Shown here: positions 50,332-59,389 of the stretch, one piece after another | Layout of the letters: each line of letters opens with the position of its first letter | Position numbering within the stretch: position 1 is the stretch's first letter | Assembly (NCBI GenBank): GCA_050633545.1 | Contig: JBOEGS010000006.1 | Span: 310,001-374,000, forward strand | Length of the DNA: 64,000 nt | Direction: 5' to 3' | From: Litorivita sp050633545 | GTDB lineage: Bacteria > Pseudomonadota > Alphaproteobacteria > Rhodobacterales > Rhodobacteraceae | The notes under the pieces: model-generated | The model's input: the letters and a program-made list of their open reading frames with translations, nothing else | The model's database searches: none | Told to the model about the DNA's origin: nothing | Translations under genes and position numbers: made by a program

Positions 50332-52806
50332 TTACCTTGGCGCGATGCGCGTGATGCCGGTCGCCGCCGCGCGGGCCAGATCGGTATCCAAAGACATCGG
50401 GATATATTCGCCGCGCCGCCATAGCTGTGCCAGATCGTCATAATGGCGGCTCAGGAAATGCCCTGATTGACCCGTCGACAGCACAAAGACCGAACTGTCG
50501 GGATCGGCAAAATCATAGACCCCGCGATAGCCCGCCCCATGCACGTTCTCGAAGGGCGCTTTGGCGTCGCCCGAGGTCAACCCGCGCATCAAGGTGTTGT
50601 CGCCCCCTGATGTGCTTTGGCGGATATTGACGAAATATCGCAGCAAGGGCACCTCGCCGAGCACCTGATGATCATGGGTCGCCTGATGCGCATCGCCCCA
50701 ACGCAGGCTTTCAAGCTGAGTGCCGTAGCGCTCGGAGATCCAGATCAACGCGTCATCAAGCGCCAGCCGCGCGATCTCGGGGCAGGTCTCAATCGGCGTG
50801 CTTTGCGCCACATCGCACCACGCGCTTGCCCCGTCGATATCGCGAAACACCCGCTCCAAAAACAGCGGCTCGACATGGGTATATTCATTAGCCAAGGGAC
50901 CAAGATCGTCCTTGATCAAACGCGCCTGCAACATCCGCACCCATGCGGCATAGATCAGCGGTTCGGGCATATGCTCGTTCATCTCGCCGTTCCAATTGGC
51001 CAAAAGCTCCAGTGCGCGTTGGCGCAAACGCTCTGGCGTGCCAGCGGTGGCGGCTTCGCCCGTATACCAAAGATCGGCGCCAATCAGCGGCAGAACCGCG
51101 CGCGCCGAAAAGCTCACACTGTCGAGTTGCGCTTCGATGAAGCTGTCGCGGGTATGGATTTCGCGGCTTTTCATCAACCGCTCCAACCGTCGGATCCGCT
51201 GTGTGTCGCCCCAATCAAAGCTGACGTGCATGGGGAACGGGCGATCGACGGTTTTGTTGTTGGTATTGCCCAAAAGCCCGCCCTGCGGGGCAATGAAAGA
51301 CGGGTTTGCGCTGCGCGGCAATATGCCTTGCCATTGGTTTTGAGCGATCCATCCGCGCGTGGGCTGGCGGCCTTGACTCTGGTGCTGTGCATCGCGGCGC
51401 GGCATGGCGCCGGTGGTGACCATCGCGATGTCTTGGCGGTCGGCTAGTACCACGTTCAATGAGGGCGCGATCATCGGCTCGGTCGCCGCGATGGCCGCGC
51501 GCACGGATTTGGCGCGCATCAATCCGATCACCGCATCCATCGTCGTGTCATCCCCGCTCAGCGCGGTCCAGCTCAGGCTCATGACATGGCCGCCGGGTGT
51601 GATGGTGCCGAGGTTGAATTCGCTGGCGGGTAGCACGGGGCCATTTGACGTCCAGCGCAAAGTGACGGTCACGGGGGCGGCGTCTTTGATGTCGATGATG
51701 CTTTTGCGGGTTTCAAAGGGCGCAAATCCGGTTTGTGTCCTGTATTCATTGGGGTTTTGGGGGTTGATCTCTTCGATGTGGAGGTCTTGGTCATCAAGGT
51801 AGGACACCGTTAATCCCCATCCCAAATCGGCGCTGCGCCCTGTGAGCACCGCCGGAATCCCGGGAATGGTGCCGCCAATGACGCCGCCGCTGGCCAGTTC
51901 CAGCCGCGCCAGATACCAGATCGACGGCGCGGAGAAGCCAAGATGCGGATCGGCGGCCAAAAGCGTGCCGCCCGCCGCCGAACGCGCGGGGGCGGCGGCA
52001 AAAGCGTTGGAGGCTCCGGCAAAGATCGGGGCGGGAAAGGGTGAGAGTGGACCGATCGGTCTAGACGCGGTATTCGCCGCGGTTTGCAGGGGGGGCGCGC
52101 CGCGCGGCAAGAGGGCGGCATAGTCGGGCAGGCTCGCGATCCCCGCGCCGGGCGCATCGGGCAAGATGTCTTTGATCCGCGCTGGATCTGCCAGTTGCAA
52201 TGAGGTGCGTGCGCGCAGGACCTCGCGCTGCAGATGGCCGGTGGTTTGCAGCGCCATGAGTTTGACCATCGCCACGGAATCGGCGGCCCCCCAAGGGGCG
52301 ACGGGGGCGGAGAACATGAACATTTCGGGCGCACCGCGTCCCAAAGCATCGCGGTTGATTTCCTCAAGGCGTGCGTTCACGCCGGCGGCATAGGCTTCAA
52401 GCGCGGCGCGGGTCTCGGGGCGCAGATCGGGCAAGGAGGCGCGCGCGCGCCCGTAAAGATCGAGCCGGCGCATCAACTTATCGATTTGCAGCGTCCGCAT
52501 GCCGAACATTTCGGACAATCGGCCCTGCACCGTGCGGCGCATGACGACCATTTGCCACAACCGGTCCTGCGCATGGGAATAGCCGAGGCCAAAAAAGCTG
52601 TCGGCATCGGTTTGGCCAAGGATATGCGGCACATTGGCGTGATCGCGCACGATCTCCAAAGGTGCGGCAAGCCCTTGGGAAGTGAAGCTTTTATTATATT
52701 CCGGCAGGCTGCGCGAGGCGAGGTAATAGACCGCCAGAACCACCAGAAGCGATAGCAAGATCAACGTGCCTGCGATCCTGAGGAGCCATCGTAGAAGCAT
52801 TGCCAT
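50332..52806 (-). CDS. Penicillin-acylase-family (Ntn) amidohydrolase
   Basis: An 824-residue precursor. An N-terminal hydrophobic segment (LLRIAGTLILLSLLVVLAVY) targets it to the membrane or periplasm. The alpha part ends before the nucleophile Ser of FAGASNAFAAA near residue 264, where the family self-cleaves. The beta part has LLAADPHLGFSAPSIWYL and LLGNTNNKTVDRPFP. Members hydrolyse beta-lactam side chains or acyl-homoserine lactones; the substrate cannot be told. Copy 12 of the palindromic repeat lies inside the alpha-chain region. Confidence 0.9.
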   Translation of the reverse strand: MAMLLRWLLRIAGTLILLSLLVVLAVYYLASRSLPEYNKSFTSQGLAAPLEIVRDHANVPHILGQTDADSFFGLGYSHAQDRLWQMVVMRRTVQGRLSEMFGMRTLQIDKLMRRLDLYGRARASLPDLRPETRAALEAYAAGVNARLEEINRDALGRGAPEMFMFSAPVAPWGAADSVAMVKLMALQTTGHLQREVLRARTSLQLADPARIKDILPDAPGAGIASLPDYAALLPRGAPPLQTAANTASRPIGPLSPFPAPIFAGASNAFAAAPARSAAGGTLLAADPHLGFSAPSIWYLARLELASGGVIGGTIPGIPAVLTGRSADLGWGLTVSYLDDQDLHIEEINPQNPNEYRTQTGFAPFETRKSIIDIKDAAPVTVTLRWTSNGPVLPASEFNLGTITPGGHVMSLSWTALSGDDTTMDAVIGLMRAKSVRAAIAATEPMIAPSLNVVLADRQDIAMVTTGAMPRRDAQHQSQGRQPTRGWIAQNQWQGILPRSANPSFIAPQGGLLGNTNNKTVDRPFPMHVSFDWGDTQRIRRLERLMKSREIHTRDSFIEAQLDSVSFSARAVLPLIGADLWYTGEAATAGTPERLRQRALELLANWNGEMNEHMPEPLIYAAWVRMLQARLIKDDLGPLANEYTHVEPLFLERVFRDIDGASAWCDVAQSTPIETCPEIARLALDDALIWISERYGTQLESLRWGDAHQATHDHQVLGEVPLLRYFVNIRQSTSGGDNTLMRGLTSGDAKAPFENVHGAGYRGVYDFADPDSSVFVLSTGQSGHFLSRHYDDLAQLWRRGEYIPMSLDTDLARAAATGITRIAPR
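52048..52063 (+). repeat. 16-bp palindromic repeat, copy 12 (TGGACCGATCGGTCTA)
   Basis: Inside the acylase gene, encoding SRPIGPL in the loop before the nucleophile. Identical to copy 5 at guaA. Centre GATC. Confidence 0.8.
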
Positions 52807-52890
52807 TGGGTGCCGTCCTGTTTTTGTCTTGATCTGTGCGCGTCACGGTTTCACAACCTTTTAGACAGGATCAACGCAAGGGGAAAGTCG

Positions 52891-53766
52891 ATGACGAAAT
52901 GTGCATTTTTGGGGCTGGGCGTGATGGGCTACCCGATGGCGGGGCATTTGCAAAAGGCGGGCCATGAGGTGACGGTCTATAACCGCACGCAGCGCAAGGC
53001 GACCGATTGGTCCAGTGCCTATGGCGGGGCCGATGCGGCGACGCCGCGCGCGGCGGTGCAGGGGGCGCAATTCGTGATGGCTTGCGTGGGCAATGACGAT
53101 GATTTGCGCGCGGTCTGTTTGGGCGAGGAGGGCGCCTTTGCAGGGATGGACGCAGGGGCGATCTTTGTCGATCACACGACGGTTTCGGCCAAGGTGACCG
53201 CAGAGCTTTATGCGGCGGCCAAAGAAAAAGGCATTCATTTCATCGATGCACCGGTGTCGGGCGGTCAGGCGGGGGCCGAGAACGGCGCGCTGTCGGTGAT
53301 GTGCGGCGGCGATGCCGCGCCCTTTGCAAAGGCCGAACCCGTTATCGCCGCCTATGCGAAAATTTGCAAACGATTGGGCGAGAGCGGCGCGGGCCAGATG
53401 ACCAAAATGTGCAACCAGATTGCGATTGCGGGGCTGGTTCAGGGGCTGTCCGAAGCCTTGCATTTCGCCCAGAAAGCCGGATTGGACGGGCGCAAGGTGG
53501 TCGAAGTGATCTCGCAAGGCGCGGCGGGCAGTTGGCAGATGCAAAACCGCTATGAGACGATGCTTGACGGTGAATTCGAGCATGGGTTCGCGGTGGATTG
53601 GATGCGCAAGGATTTGGGAATTTGCCTGTCCACCGGCGACGAGATTGGCGCAAGTCTTCCGGTGACGGCTTTGGTTGACCAGTTCTACAAAGACGTGCAG
53701 CGCATGGGCGGCGGGCGCTATGACACGTCGAGCCTGATCAAACGGCTGACTGACACGGGCGAATAG
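52891..53766 (+). CDS. Beta-hydroxyacid dehydrogenase (3-hydroxyisobutyrate dehydrogenase family)
   Basis: A 291-residue NAD(P)-dependent enzyme. The cofactor motif is FLGLGVMGYPMAGHL at the N-terminus. The substrate motif is DAPVSGGQAGAENGALSVMC, and the catalytic Lys is in KMCNQIAIAG near residue 171. Substrate could be 3-hydroxyisobutyrate, tartronate semialdehyde or a similar acid. The ATG at 52891 has an AAGGGGAAAG ribosome site. Its TAG stop is provided by copy 14 of the palindromic repeat, and copy 13 lies within. Confidence 0.92.
   Translation: MTKCAFLGLGVMGYPMAGHLQKAGHEVTVYNRTQRKATDWSSAYGGADAATPRAAVQGAQFVMACVGNDDDLRAVCLGEEGAFAGMDAGAIFVDHTTVSAKVTAELYAAAKEKGIHFIDAPVSGGQAGAENGALSVMCGGDAAPFAKAEPVIAAYAKICKRLGESGAGQMTKMCNQIAIAGLVQGLSEALHFAQKAGLDGRKVVEVISQGAAGSWQMQNRYETMLDGEFEHGFAVDWMRKDLGICLSTGDEIGASLPVTALVDQFYKDVQRMGGGRYDTSSLIKRLTDTGE
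52999..53014 (+). repeat. 16-bp palindromic repeat, copy 13 (GCGACCGATTGGTCCA)
   Basis: Inside the dehydrogenase gene (encoding ATDWSS). Core intact, first two bases deviate. Centre GATT, + orientation. Confidence 0.65.
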
Positions 53767-53779
53767 ACCGATTGGTCTA
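53764..53779 (+). repeat. 16-bp palindromic repeat, copy 14 (TAGACCGATTGGTCTA)
   Basis: Its TAG is the stop codon of the dehydrogenase. Full consensus, centre GATT, + orientation. Confidence 0.88.
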
Positions 53780-53803
53780 ATGGACTAAGCTGTTGTTACA
53801 ATG

Positions 53804-53834
53804 AAAAAGACCGGCCTTTGAGGGCCGGTCTTTT
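53804..53834. terminator. Bidirectional intrinsic terminator
   Basis: Perfect 12-bp stem AAAAGACCGGCC / GGCCGGTCTTTT with a 6-base loop, between the convergent dehydrogenase and icd genes. Confidence 0.9.
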
Positions 53835-53883
53835 GCTTTGTTGTGATGCCTTCGGCGAGGATATTTGGCGAACCTGCAAAGGG

Positions 53884-55107
53884 TCAGGCGAGAGCCGCGT
53901 CGAGAGCCTTGCCAAGGTTTTCGTCGATTTTCTCCAAGAACCCCATGGTGGTGAGCCATTTTTGATCCGGCCCGACCAAGAGGGCGAGGTCTTTGGTCAT
54001 GAAGCCGCTTTCGACGGTGTCGACCACCACACGCTCCAACGTTTCGGCAAAGGTCTTGAGCGCCGCGTTGTCGTCGAGCTTGGCGCGGTGTTTGAGCCCG
54101 CCGGTCCACGCGTAGATCGAGGCGATGGAGTTGGTCGAGGTGGCTTCGCCCTTTTGATGCTGTCGGTAATGGCGGGTGACGGTGCCATGGGCGGCTTCGG
54201 CTTCGACAATCTTGCCGTCCGGCGTCATGAGTTGCGAGGCCATGAGGCCCAGCGAGCCAAAACCTTGGGCGACGGTATCCGATTGCACGTCGCCGTCGTA
54301 GTTTTTGCAGGCCCAAACAAAACCGCCGTTCCATTTCATACAGCAGGCGACCATATCGTCGATCAGCCGGTGTTCGTACCAGATGCCTGCCTTTTTGAAG
54401 GCCTCTTCGAATTCTTGCTCATAGATCTCTTGGAAGATTTGCAAGAACTGCCCATCATATTGTTTCAAAATGGTATTTTTGGTCGACAGATAGACCGGCC
54501 AGCCCATCATCAGGCCGTAGTTAAGCGAGGCGCGGGCGAAATCGCGGATCGAGGCGTCGAGGTTATACATGCCCATGAATACCCCCGAGGAGGGCGCGTC
54601 ATAGACGTCGCGTTCGATCACTGTGCCGTCCTCGCCGACGAATTTCATCGTCAGTTTGCCCGCGACAGGGAATTTGAAATCGCTGGCTTTATATTGGTCG
54701 CCAAAGGCATGGCGGCCGATGACGATGGGTTTGGTCCATCCAGGCACGAGGCGCGGCACATTGCGGCAAATGATCGGTTGGCGAAACACCACACCGCCGA
54801 GGATGTTGCGGATGGTGCCATTGGGCGAGGGCCACATTTTCTTGAGGCCGAATTCTTCGACGCGCGCCTCGTCCGGCGTGATGGTGGCGCATTTGACGCC
54901 GACGCCGCGCGCCTTGATCGCCTCGGCGGCGTCGATCGTGATTTGATCACCGGTCTCGTCGCGCGCCTCCATCCCCAGATCGTAATACTCCAGATCGACA
55001 TCCAGATAAGGCAGGATCAGCTTGTCCTTGATAAATTGCCACATGATGCGGGTCATTTCATCGCCGTCGAGTTCGACAACGGGGTTCTCTACTTTGATCT
55101 TTGACAT
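53884..55107 (-). CDS. icd: NADP-dependent isocitrate dehydrogenase
   Basis: A 407-residue enzyme of the dimeric type shared with eukaryotes; it converts isocitrate to 2-oxoglutarate in the TCA cycle. Signatures are VVELDGDEMTRIMWQFIKD at the N-terminus, KKMWPSPNGTIRNILGG, YLSTKNTILKQYDGQF, EAAHGTVTRHYRQHQKG and TSTNSIASIYAW. The ribosome site AAGGA is upstream. It is monocistronic, with a terminator downstream. Confidence 0.97.
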   Translation of the reverse strand: MSKIKVENPVVELDGDEMTRIMWQFIKDKLILPYLDVDLEYYDLGMEARDETGDQITIDAAEAIKARGVGVKCATITPDEARVEEFGLKKMWPSPNGTIRNILGGVVFRQPIICRNVPRLVPGWTKPIVIGRHAFGDQYKASDFKFPVAGKLTMKFVGEDGTVIERDVYDAPSSGVFMGMYNLDASIRDFARASLNYGLMMGWPVYLSTKNTILKQYDGQFLQIFQEIYEQEFEEAFKKAGIWYEHRLIDDMVACCMKWNGGFVWACKNYDGDVQSDTVAQGFGSLGLMASQLMTPDGKIVEAEAAHGTVTRHYRQHQKGEATSTNSIASIYAWTGGLKHRAKLDDNAALKTFAETLERVVVDTVESGFMTKDLALLVGPDQKWLTTMGFLEKIDENLGKALDAALA

Positions 55108-55211
55108 ATGTGCGATCCTTCCCAGATTTCGCGGGCCGTGGCCGCGTTTACGCTAACGCATGCGCCGCATTTGGGGAAGCTAGCGGGCAAACCTATACAG
55201 AATGTGTAGAT

Positions 55212-56420
55212 TCACGCGGCGCGGGTCTCAATGCTGTTCATGCGCAGCATGGTGACAAACCCACAGATTGACATGGCCGTGACCCCGAGGATCAGCGGCA
55301 AAGGCGTGCCATCAAATAGTTGCCCGACCGCAGCACCGAAAAGCGCCCCGCCAAGGGTCGAAAAGGCGCCGATGATGGAGGAGCCAAGCCCCGCGATATG
55401 GCCAAGAGGCTCCAACGCCAGCGCGTTGAGATTGCCCAAGGTCAGACCCATTTGGAAAAACACGATGGATTGCCACGCAAGATAGGCCGCAAACAGCGCG
55501 CCAAGCGCGGGGCCGGTCGCATAGAAGCCCAGCATCAGGGCGCTGGCGAGGATCATCGCGGCCAAAACACCGGTGACCATGCGCCACATGCCAAAGCGCA
55601 CCACAAGCGCGGCGTTGAGCATATTGGCGGCGGCGACGCAGAGCGCCATGGCAAAGAACCAAAAAGTGAAGGAAGTGGATTTTTCAAACGTTAAATCAAA
55701 GATTTGCTGGATCATTGTGATGGATGAAAACAACATGCCAAAGCACATGGTTTGCACCAGTATCGATTGGCGCACCATGGCGATCGAGAGCATCTCGCGC
55801 GTGGCTGTGGCAAGCTGGCGCAAGTTGAGCGGGCGGCGGCGGTCCTTGGGCAGAGGCTCGTCAAGGCGCAGCCCCATCCAGAGCACCGAAACAAGAGAAA
55901 AGGCGATAAAAGCGAGGAAGATGCCGCGCCATCCGGTCACGGCCATGATCCCGAGGCCGATCATCGGGGCGACCGCAGGGATCATGGTGAAAACCATCAT
56001 GACAAAAGACATCAACCGCGCCATTTCGCGGCCCGAATACAGATCACGGATCACCGCGAGCGAGATGGTGCGCGGGCCCGCGGCGCCGAGGCCTTGCAAG
56101 AACCGTGCGGCGATCATCATTTCAATGGTCGGCGCGGCGTAGCTCAGCGCCGCCCCCAATATATAAAGCGCCGCCGTCGCGATGATCATCGGCTTGCGCC
56201 CGAAGCTGTCCGACAGCGGGCCGGTGAACAGCGTGCCGATCCCCATGCCGATGACAAAAGCGGCGATGATAAATTGCGCTTGATTGATATGGTCCGGTGT
56301 CAGCTCTTGGGCGATCTGAGGCAAGGCGGGCAGCATCGAGTCGACCGAAAAGGCGACGGTCGCCACCATCATGGCCATCAGGGCGATAAATTCGGCGCGC
56401 GATGTCAGTTTCGGGATCAT
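55212..56420 (-). CDS. Bcr/CflA-type multidrug MFS transporter
   Basis: A 402-residue major-facilitator protein with twelve spans. Motif A is GPLSDSFGRKPMI between spans 2 and 3, and the family motif in span 5 (AVAPMIGLGIMAVTGWRGIF) fits the Bcr/CflA drug antiporters. The substrate is unknown. A GGAG ribosome site supports the ATG. It is upstream of icd on the same strand, with 104 bases between the genes, so a separate promoter for icd is likely. Confidence 0.93.
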   Translation of the reverse strand: MIPKLTSRAEFIALMAMMVATVAFSVDSMLPALPQIAQELTPDHINQAQFIIAAFVIGMGIGTLFTGPLSDSFGRKPMIIATAALYILGAALSYAAPTIEMMIAARFLQGLGAAGPRTISLAVIRDLYSGREMARLMSFVMMVFTMIPAVAPMIGLGIMAVTGWRGIFLAFIAFSLVSVLWMGLRLDEPLPKDRRRPLNLRQLATATREMLSIAMVRQSILVQTMCFGMLFSSITMIQQIFDLTFEKSTSFTFWFFAMALCVAAANMLNAALVVRFGMWRMVTGVLAAMILASALMLGFYATGPALGALFAAYLAWQSIVFFQMGLTLGNLNALALEPLGHIAGLGSSIIGAFSTLGGALFGAAVGQLFDGTPLPLILGVTAMSICGFVTMLRMNSIETRAA

Positions 56421-56540
56421 GGGGCGGCTCCGGCGGTTTTCCTAATATGGGCCTAGCAGTTGCTGCGTTGCAGCGCCAGAGGGGGCGCCTGCGATCCCTC
56501 TGTGCGAAAATCCACAGGCTGGCGTTGCGCATATGGTGCG

Positions 56541-56556
56541 TAGACCGATTGGTCTA
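56541..56556 (+). repeat. 16-bp palindromic repeat, copy 15 (TAGACCGATTGGTCTA)
   Basis: Overlaps the TAG stop of the potassium channel gene on the minus strand. Full consensus, centre GATT, + orientation. Confidence 0.88.
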
Positions 56557-56943
56557 ATCGCCAGATTTGGTGTCATCTGAGGGCGCATCATCGGCGTTAT
56601 CGGCTTTGGGTTCCGTCGGTTTATGCCGGTTGTGATGACCATGACCCAATTGCGCGACCAACCATTCGGTATGTTCCTCGCGCTTGCGGGCGGCAAAGGC
56701 TCCGAATTGCTGCAGCGCGACGGCAAAAACGCCCAGTCCGAGAAAAATGAACACGGTTGTGCCGATTTTTCCAAGCGCCGTGGCGGGCACGATGGAGCCA
56801 TAACCAACGGTCGAGAGCGTCACCACGGTAAAGAAATAACTGTCGAGCCATGACCAGCCTTCAACATGGTGAAAGAACACCGTGCCGCCCGCAACAATCA
56901 GCAGCAAAGTGGCGACCAAAGCGAAGGCGTTGAAGATCCGCAT
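56554..56943 (-). CDS. Two-span potassium channel protein
   Basis: A 129-residue protein of the Ion_trans_2 type. Two membrane spans flank a pore helix and the selectivity filter TVGYG at residues 45-49 (YFFTVVTLSTVGYGS). The C-terminal tail is charged (RKREEHTEWL, then an acidic end DDAPSDDTKSGD) and has no RCK domain. It would form a tetrameric K+ channel. The ATG has an AGGAGG ribosome site and starts 1 base after the DsbA-like gene stop, so the two are co-transcribed. Confidence 0.92.
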   Translation of the reverse strand: MRIFNAFALVATLLLIVAGGTVFFHHVEGWSWLDSYFFTVVTLSTVGYGSIVPATALGKIGTTVFIFLGLGVFAVALQQFGAFAARKREEHTEWLVAQLGHGHHNRHKPTEPKADNADDAPSDDTKSGD

Positions 56944-56944
56944 C

Positions 56945-57583
56945 TTACGCCTCCTGCTGTGCGGCGATATCCTCCATCACCTGCGTCCAAAGCGCAGTCG
57001 GCTGTGCGCCCGGGACGGCGTGTTGGCTGGCGATGATATGCGTGGGGACCGAATTCACGCCCATGTTGCGAAACTGTGTCTCGCGTTCGGACAATTCGGC
57101 GCGATCCGCATCAGAGGCCAGAAGCCGCAACACCAGCGAGGCGTCGATACCAACGCTATCGGCAATATCGGCCAGAACATCCGCTTGCCCGATGTCGCGC
57201 CCCTGTTGAAAATAGGCGGCAAAGAGGCGCGAGACAACGGCGGTTTGTTTGCCCTCTACCTTCGCCCAGTGGATCAGCCGATGCGCATCAAACGTATTGG
57301 GTGTGCGGGTGATGGCGGAAAAATCGATCTCCAAACCGATGCTCTGCGCATGTTTGGCGATCTTGCCGTAAACATCAATCGCGCCCTGCTTGCCGCCGAA
57401 TTTCGCCTCCAGATAGGCGCGCCGGTCCATGCCTTCGGGCGGCATGTCGGGGTTAAGCTGGAAGGGATGCCATTCGATCACAAAGGGGTGGTCGGGGCGC
57501 GCTTCGAGCGCGCGATCAAGCTGCGCCTTGCCAATAAAGCACCACGGGCAGATCGGATCAGAGATAATATCGAGCTTGACCAT
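56945..57583 (-). CDS. DsbA-family (FrnE-like) thiol oxidoreductase
   Basis: A 212-residue cytoplasmic thioredoxin-fold protein. The redox motif CPWC is at residues 12-15 (SDPICPWCFIGK). The long helical insert and the cis-Pro region NSVPTHI fit the FrnE/2-hydroxychromene-isomerase-like group. It has no signal peptide. The start at 57583 has an AAGGAGG ribosome site. It precedes the potassium channel gene. Confidence 0.92.
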   Translation of the reverse strand: MVKLDIISDPICPWCFIGKAQLDRALEARPDHPFVIEWHPFQLNPDMPPEGMDRRAYLEAKFGGKQGAIDVYGKIAKHAQSIGLEIDFSAITRTPNTFDAHRLIHWAKVEGKQTAVVSRLFAAYFQQGRDIGQADVLADIADSVGIDASLVLRLLASDADRAELSERETQFRNMGVNSVPTHIIASQHAVPGAQPTALWTQVMEDIAAQQEA

Positions 57584-57689
57584 GTGGCCTCCTTTTGCAC
57601 CCATCCTTGGTAAGCGCCGCGCGCTCAAAGGGGAAGGGGCAATTGCCGCGCCAAGATTTGCAAAGAGAGCGCGCCGCCGGTTTGCAAAG

Positions 57690-59225
57690 TCACGCGCCGC
57701 GCAGGCGCGCTTCGTGTTCAATCTTGAGCGTGCGGCGCGACAGCTTGCCATTGGGGTTGAGCGGCAGATGCGGCAGGCGGATATAGGCGCGTGGCTGTTT
57801 GTAGCGCGCCAGACGGGCGGCGGCAAAGGCGCCGAGCGCCTCTTCGTCAATCTCTTCGTCGCTGGTGTAGAAGGCCATGATGACGCTGGCGCCCTGTTTG
57901 ACCTCGATATCGATGACGCCGACCTCGTGGATTTGCGGGTGGGGCAAAAGCGCGGCTTCGACCTCGAGCGGCGAGACGCGAAACCCGCCCGCATTCATCA
58001 TATCATCGAGACGACCAAGATAGGAAATCTCTGCGTTCTCGTTCATAACGCCCTGATCTCCGGTGATAAACCAGTCGCCAGAGAATTTCGCGGCGGTCTC
58101 GTCCTCGGCCCCGAAATAGCCAAGCATGAGCCCCAGATCGGAGCGGTGCACCGCGATGGTTCCGGCGCTGCCGAGCGGGACGATTTCGCCGGTCTCGGCG
58201 TTAATCAAGGCGACGCGGCGGCCGGTTTGGGGGCGTCCGATTGCCCCGTCATGCGCAGGGGCGCTCGGGCTGGAGGAGATGAAGGTCGAGCATTCGGACA
58301 TGCCATAGGCCTCATATATTTGCCCGCCGGTGGCGCTTTGCCATGCGGCCCTGAGCGGGGCAGAGAGCTTTTCTCCGGCGGCCAAGCCGTGCCGCAGGTC
58401 AGGCAGTTCGGGAAAATCGGTATGGTTTAACATCTTGCGATAAACCCCTGGTGCAGCGGCAAAAATGCTGGCCTTGTGGTGGCGCAAGAGGTCGGGCAGG
58501 GTGGCGGGATCGGTGCCTTCGGCGGGGATCAATGCCGTCGCGCCAAGGCTCCATGGATCCATCAAGCCGGTGCCAAGGGTGAAGGTCCAGTTGAACCCGC
58601 CTGCATGGAGCAAGCGGTCCGAGGCGCGCAGCCCATACCAGCCCTCATGCATCATCCGGCGCGCCCAAATCGCACGGTGCGCATGGCAGACCGCGCGCGG
58701 CTGACCGGAGGTGCCGGAGGTGTAGACGATATAGGCCAAGCGCTCGGGATCACCCATATCAAAATCGGCGGGCGGCAGGGCGTGCATTTGCTCCAATTCC
58801 GCCTGCCCGATCTCGTGGCAGCCGCTGTTTTCAGGCAGGGCAATGCCGTCGCTATAGAGGATGGCGGCGGGCGCAAGGCTGCTCACTATCTTGGAGACTT
58901 CGCGCGCGGTGAGCTGCGCCGATGTGGGCACGGGCACCATGCCAGCCGTGATCGCCCCCAGATAGGAGAGCGGGAAATCAACCGTATTTCCCAGCCGCAT
59001 CAATATCTTGTCGCCCGACTTTAAACCGCGTGCCAACAGGCCCGTGGCGATCCCGCGCACGGCGGATTCCAGCGCGCTATAGCTCCATCGCTCGACGTGA
59101 TCGGGATGCAAAATCTCGAGCGCGGGTTTGTCACCCATATCGCGCGCATGGGCGAGCACATAGGCGGCAAGGTTGAACGGAGCGGGGCAAGGCGCGGCGG
59201 GGCCTGCGTCAAAGTGAGATGTCAT
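57690..59225 (-). CDS. Acyl-CoA synthetase, benzoate-CoA ligase-like
   Basis: A 511-residue AMP-forming ligase. The adenylation signature is YIVYTSGTSGQPRAVCHAH, the AMP motif YEAYGMSECSTF, and the hinge and C-terminal Lys are in GRLDDMMNAGGFRVSP and PNGKLSRR. The region RLGNTVDFPLSYLGAITAG and the size fit the benzoate-CoA ligase-like group, but the acid substrate is not certain. It ends about 107 bases before the DsbA-like gene. Confidence 0.9.
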   Translation of the reverse strand: MTSHFDAGPAAPCPAPFNLAAYVLAHARDMGDKPALEILHPDHVERWSYSALESAVRGIATGLLARGLKSGDKILMRLGNTVDFPLSYLGAITAGMVPVPTSAQLTAREVSKIVSSLAPAAILYSDGIALPENSGCHEIGQAELEQMHALPPADFDMGDPERLAYIVYTSGTSGQPRAVCHAHRAIWARRMMHEGWYGLRASDRLLHAGGFNWTFTLGTGLMDPWSLGATALIPAEGTDPATLPDLLRHHKASIFAAAPGVYRKMLNHTDFPELPDLRHGLAAGEKLSAPLRAAWQSATGGQIYEAYGMSECSTFISSSPSAPAHDGAIGRPQTGRRVALINAETGEIVPLGSAGTIAVHRSDLGLMLGYFGAEDETAAKFSGDWFITGDQGVMNENAEISYLGRLDDMMNAGGFRVSPLEVEAALLPHPQIHEVGVIDIEVKQGASVIMAFYTSDEEIDEEALGAFAAARLARYKQPRAYIRLPHLPLNPNGKLSRRTLKIEHEARLRGA

Positions 59226-59265
59226 GGCGCAGTTCTAAGCCCTGCGCAGGGATGAGACAAGCGGT

Positions 59266-59388
59266 CTAGAACCAGTTTGAGGCGCGCTGTGCACCGCCGG
59301 AAATATCGCGGCCCAAGCCTTCGACCGTGGCACAGCCCGCAAGGGCAGCGGCGAGCAACATCACACTGGCTATTGATTTGAGCGGCAT
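59266..59388 (-). CDS. Entericidin-like small lipoprotein
   Basis: A 40-residue protein, too short for most gene callers. It starts MPLKSIASVMLLAAALAGCA with lipobox LAGC (Cys19) and continues TVEGLGRDISGGAQRASNWF, the entericidin A/B pattern (one amphipathic helix after a lipidated Cys). A perfect AGGAGG ribosome site lies 7 bases upstream. It starts 1 base after the stop of the peptide-binding protein gene, so it is co-transcribed. In E. coli, entericidins have antidote or toxin-like effects on the envelope; here the role is open. Confidence 0.82.
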   Translation of the reverse strand: MPLKSIASVMLLAAALAGCATVEGLGRDISGGAQRASNWF

Positions 59389-59389
59389 T

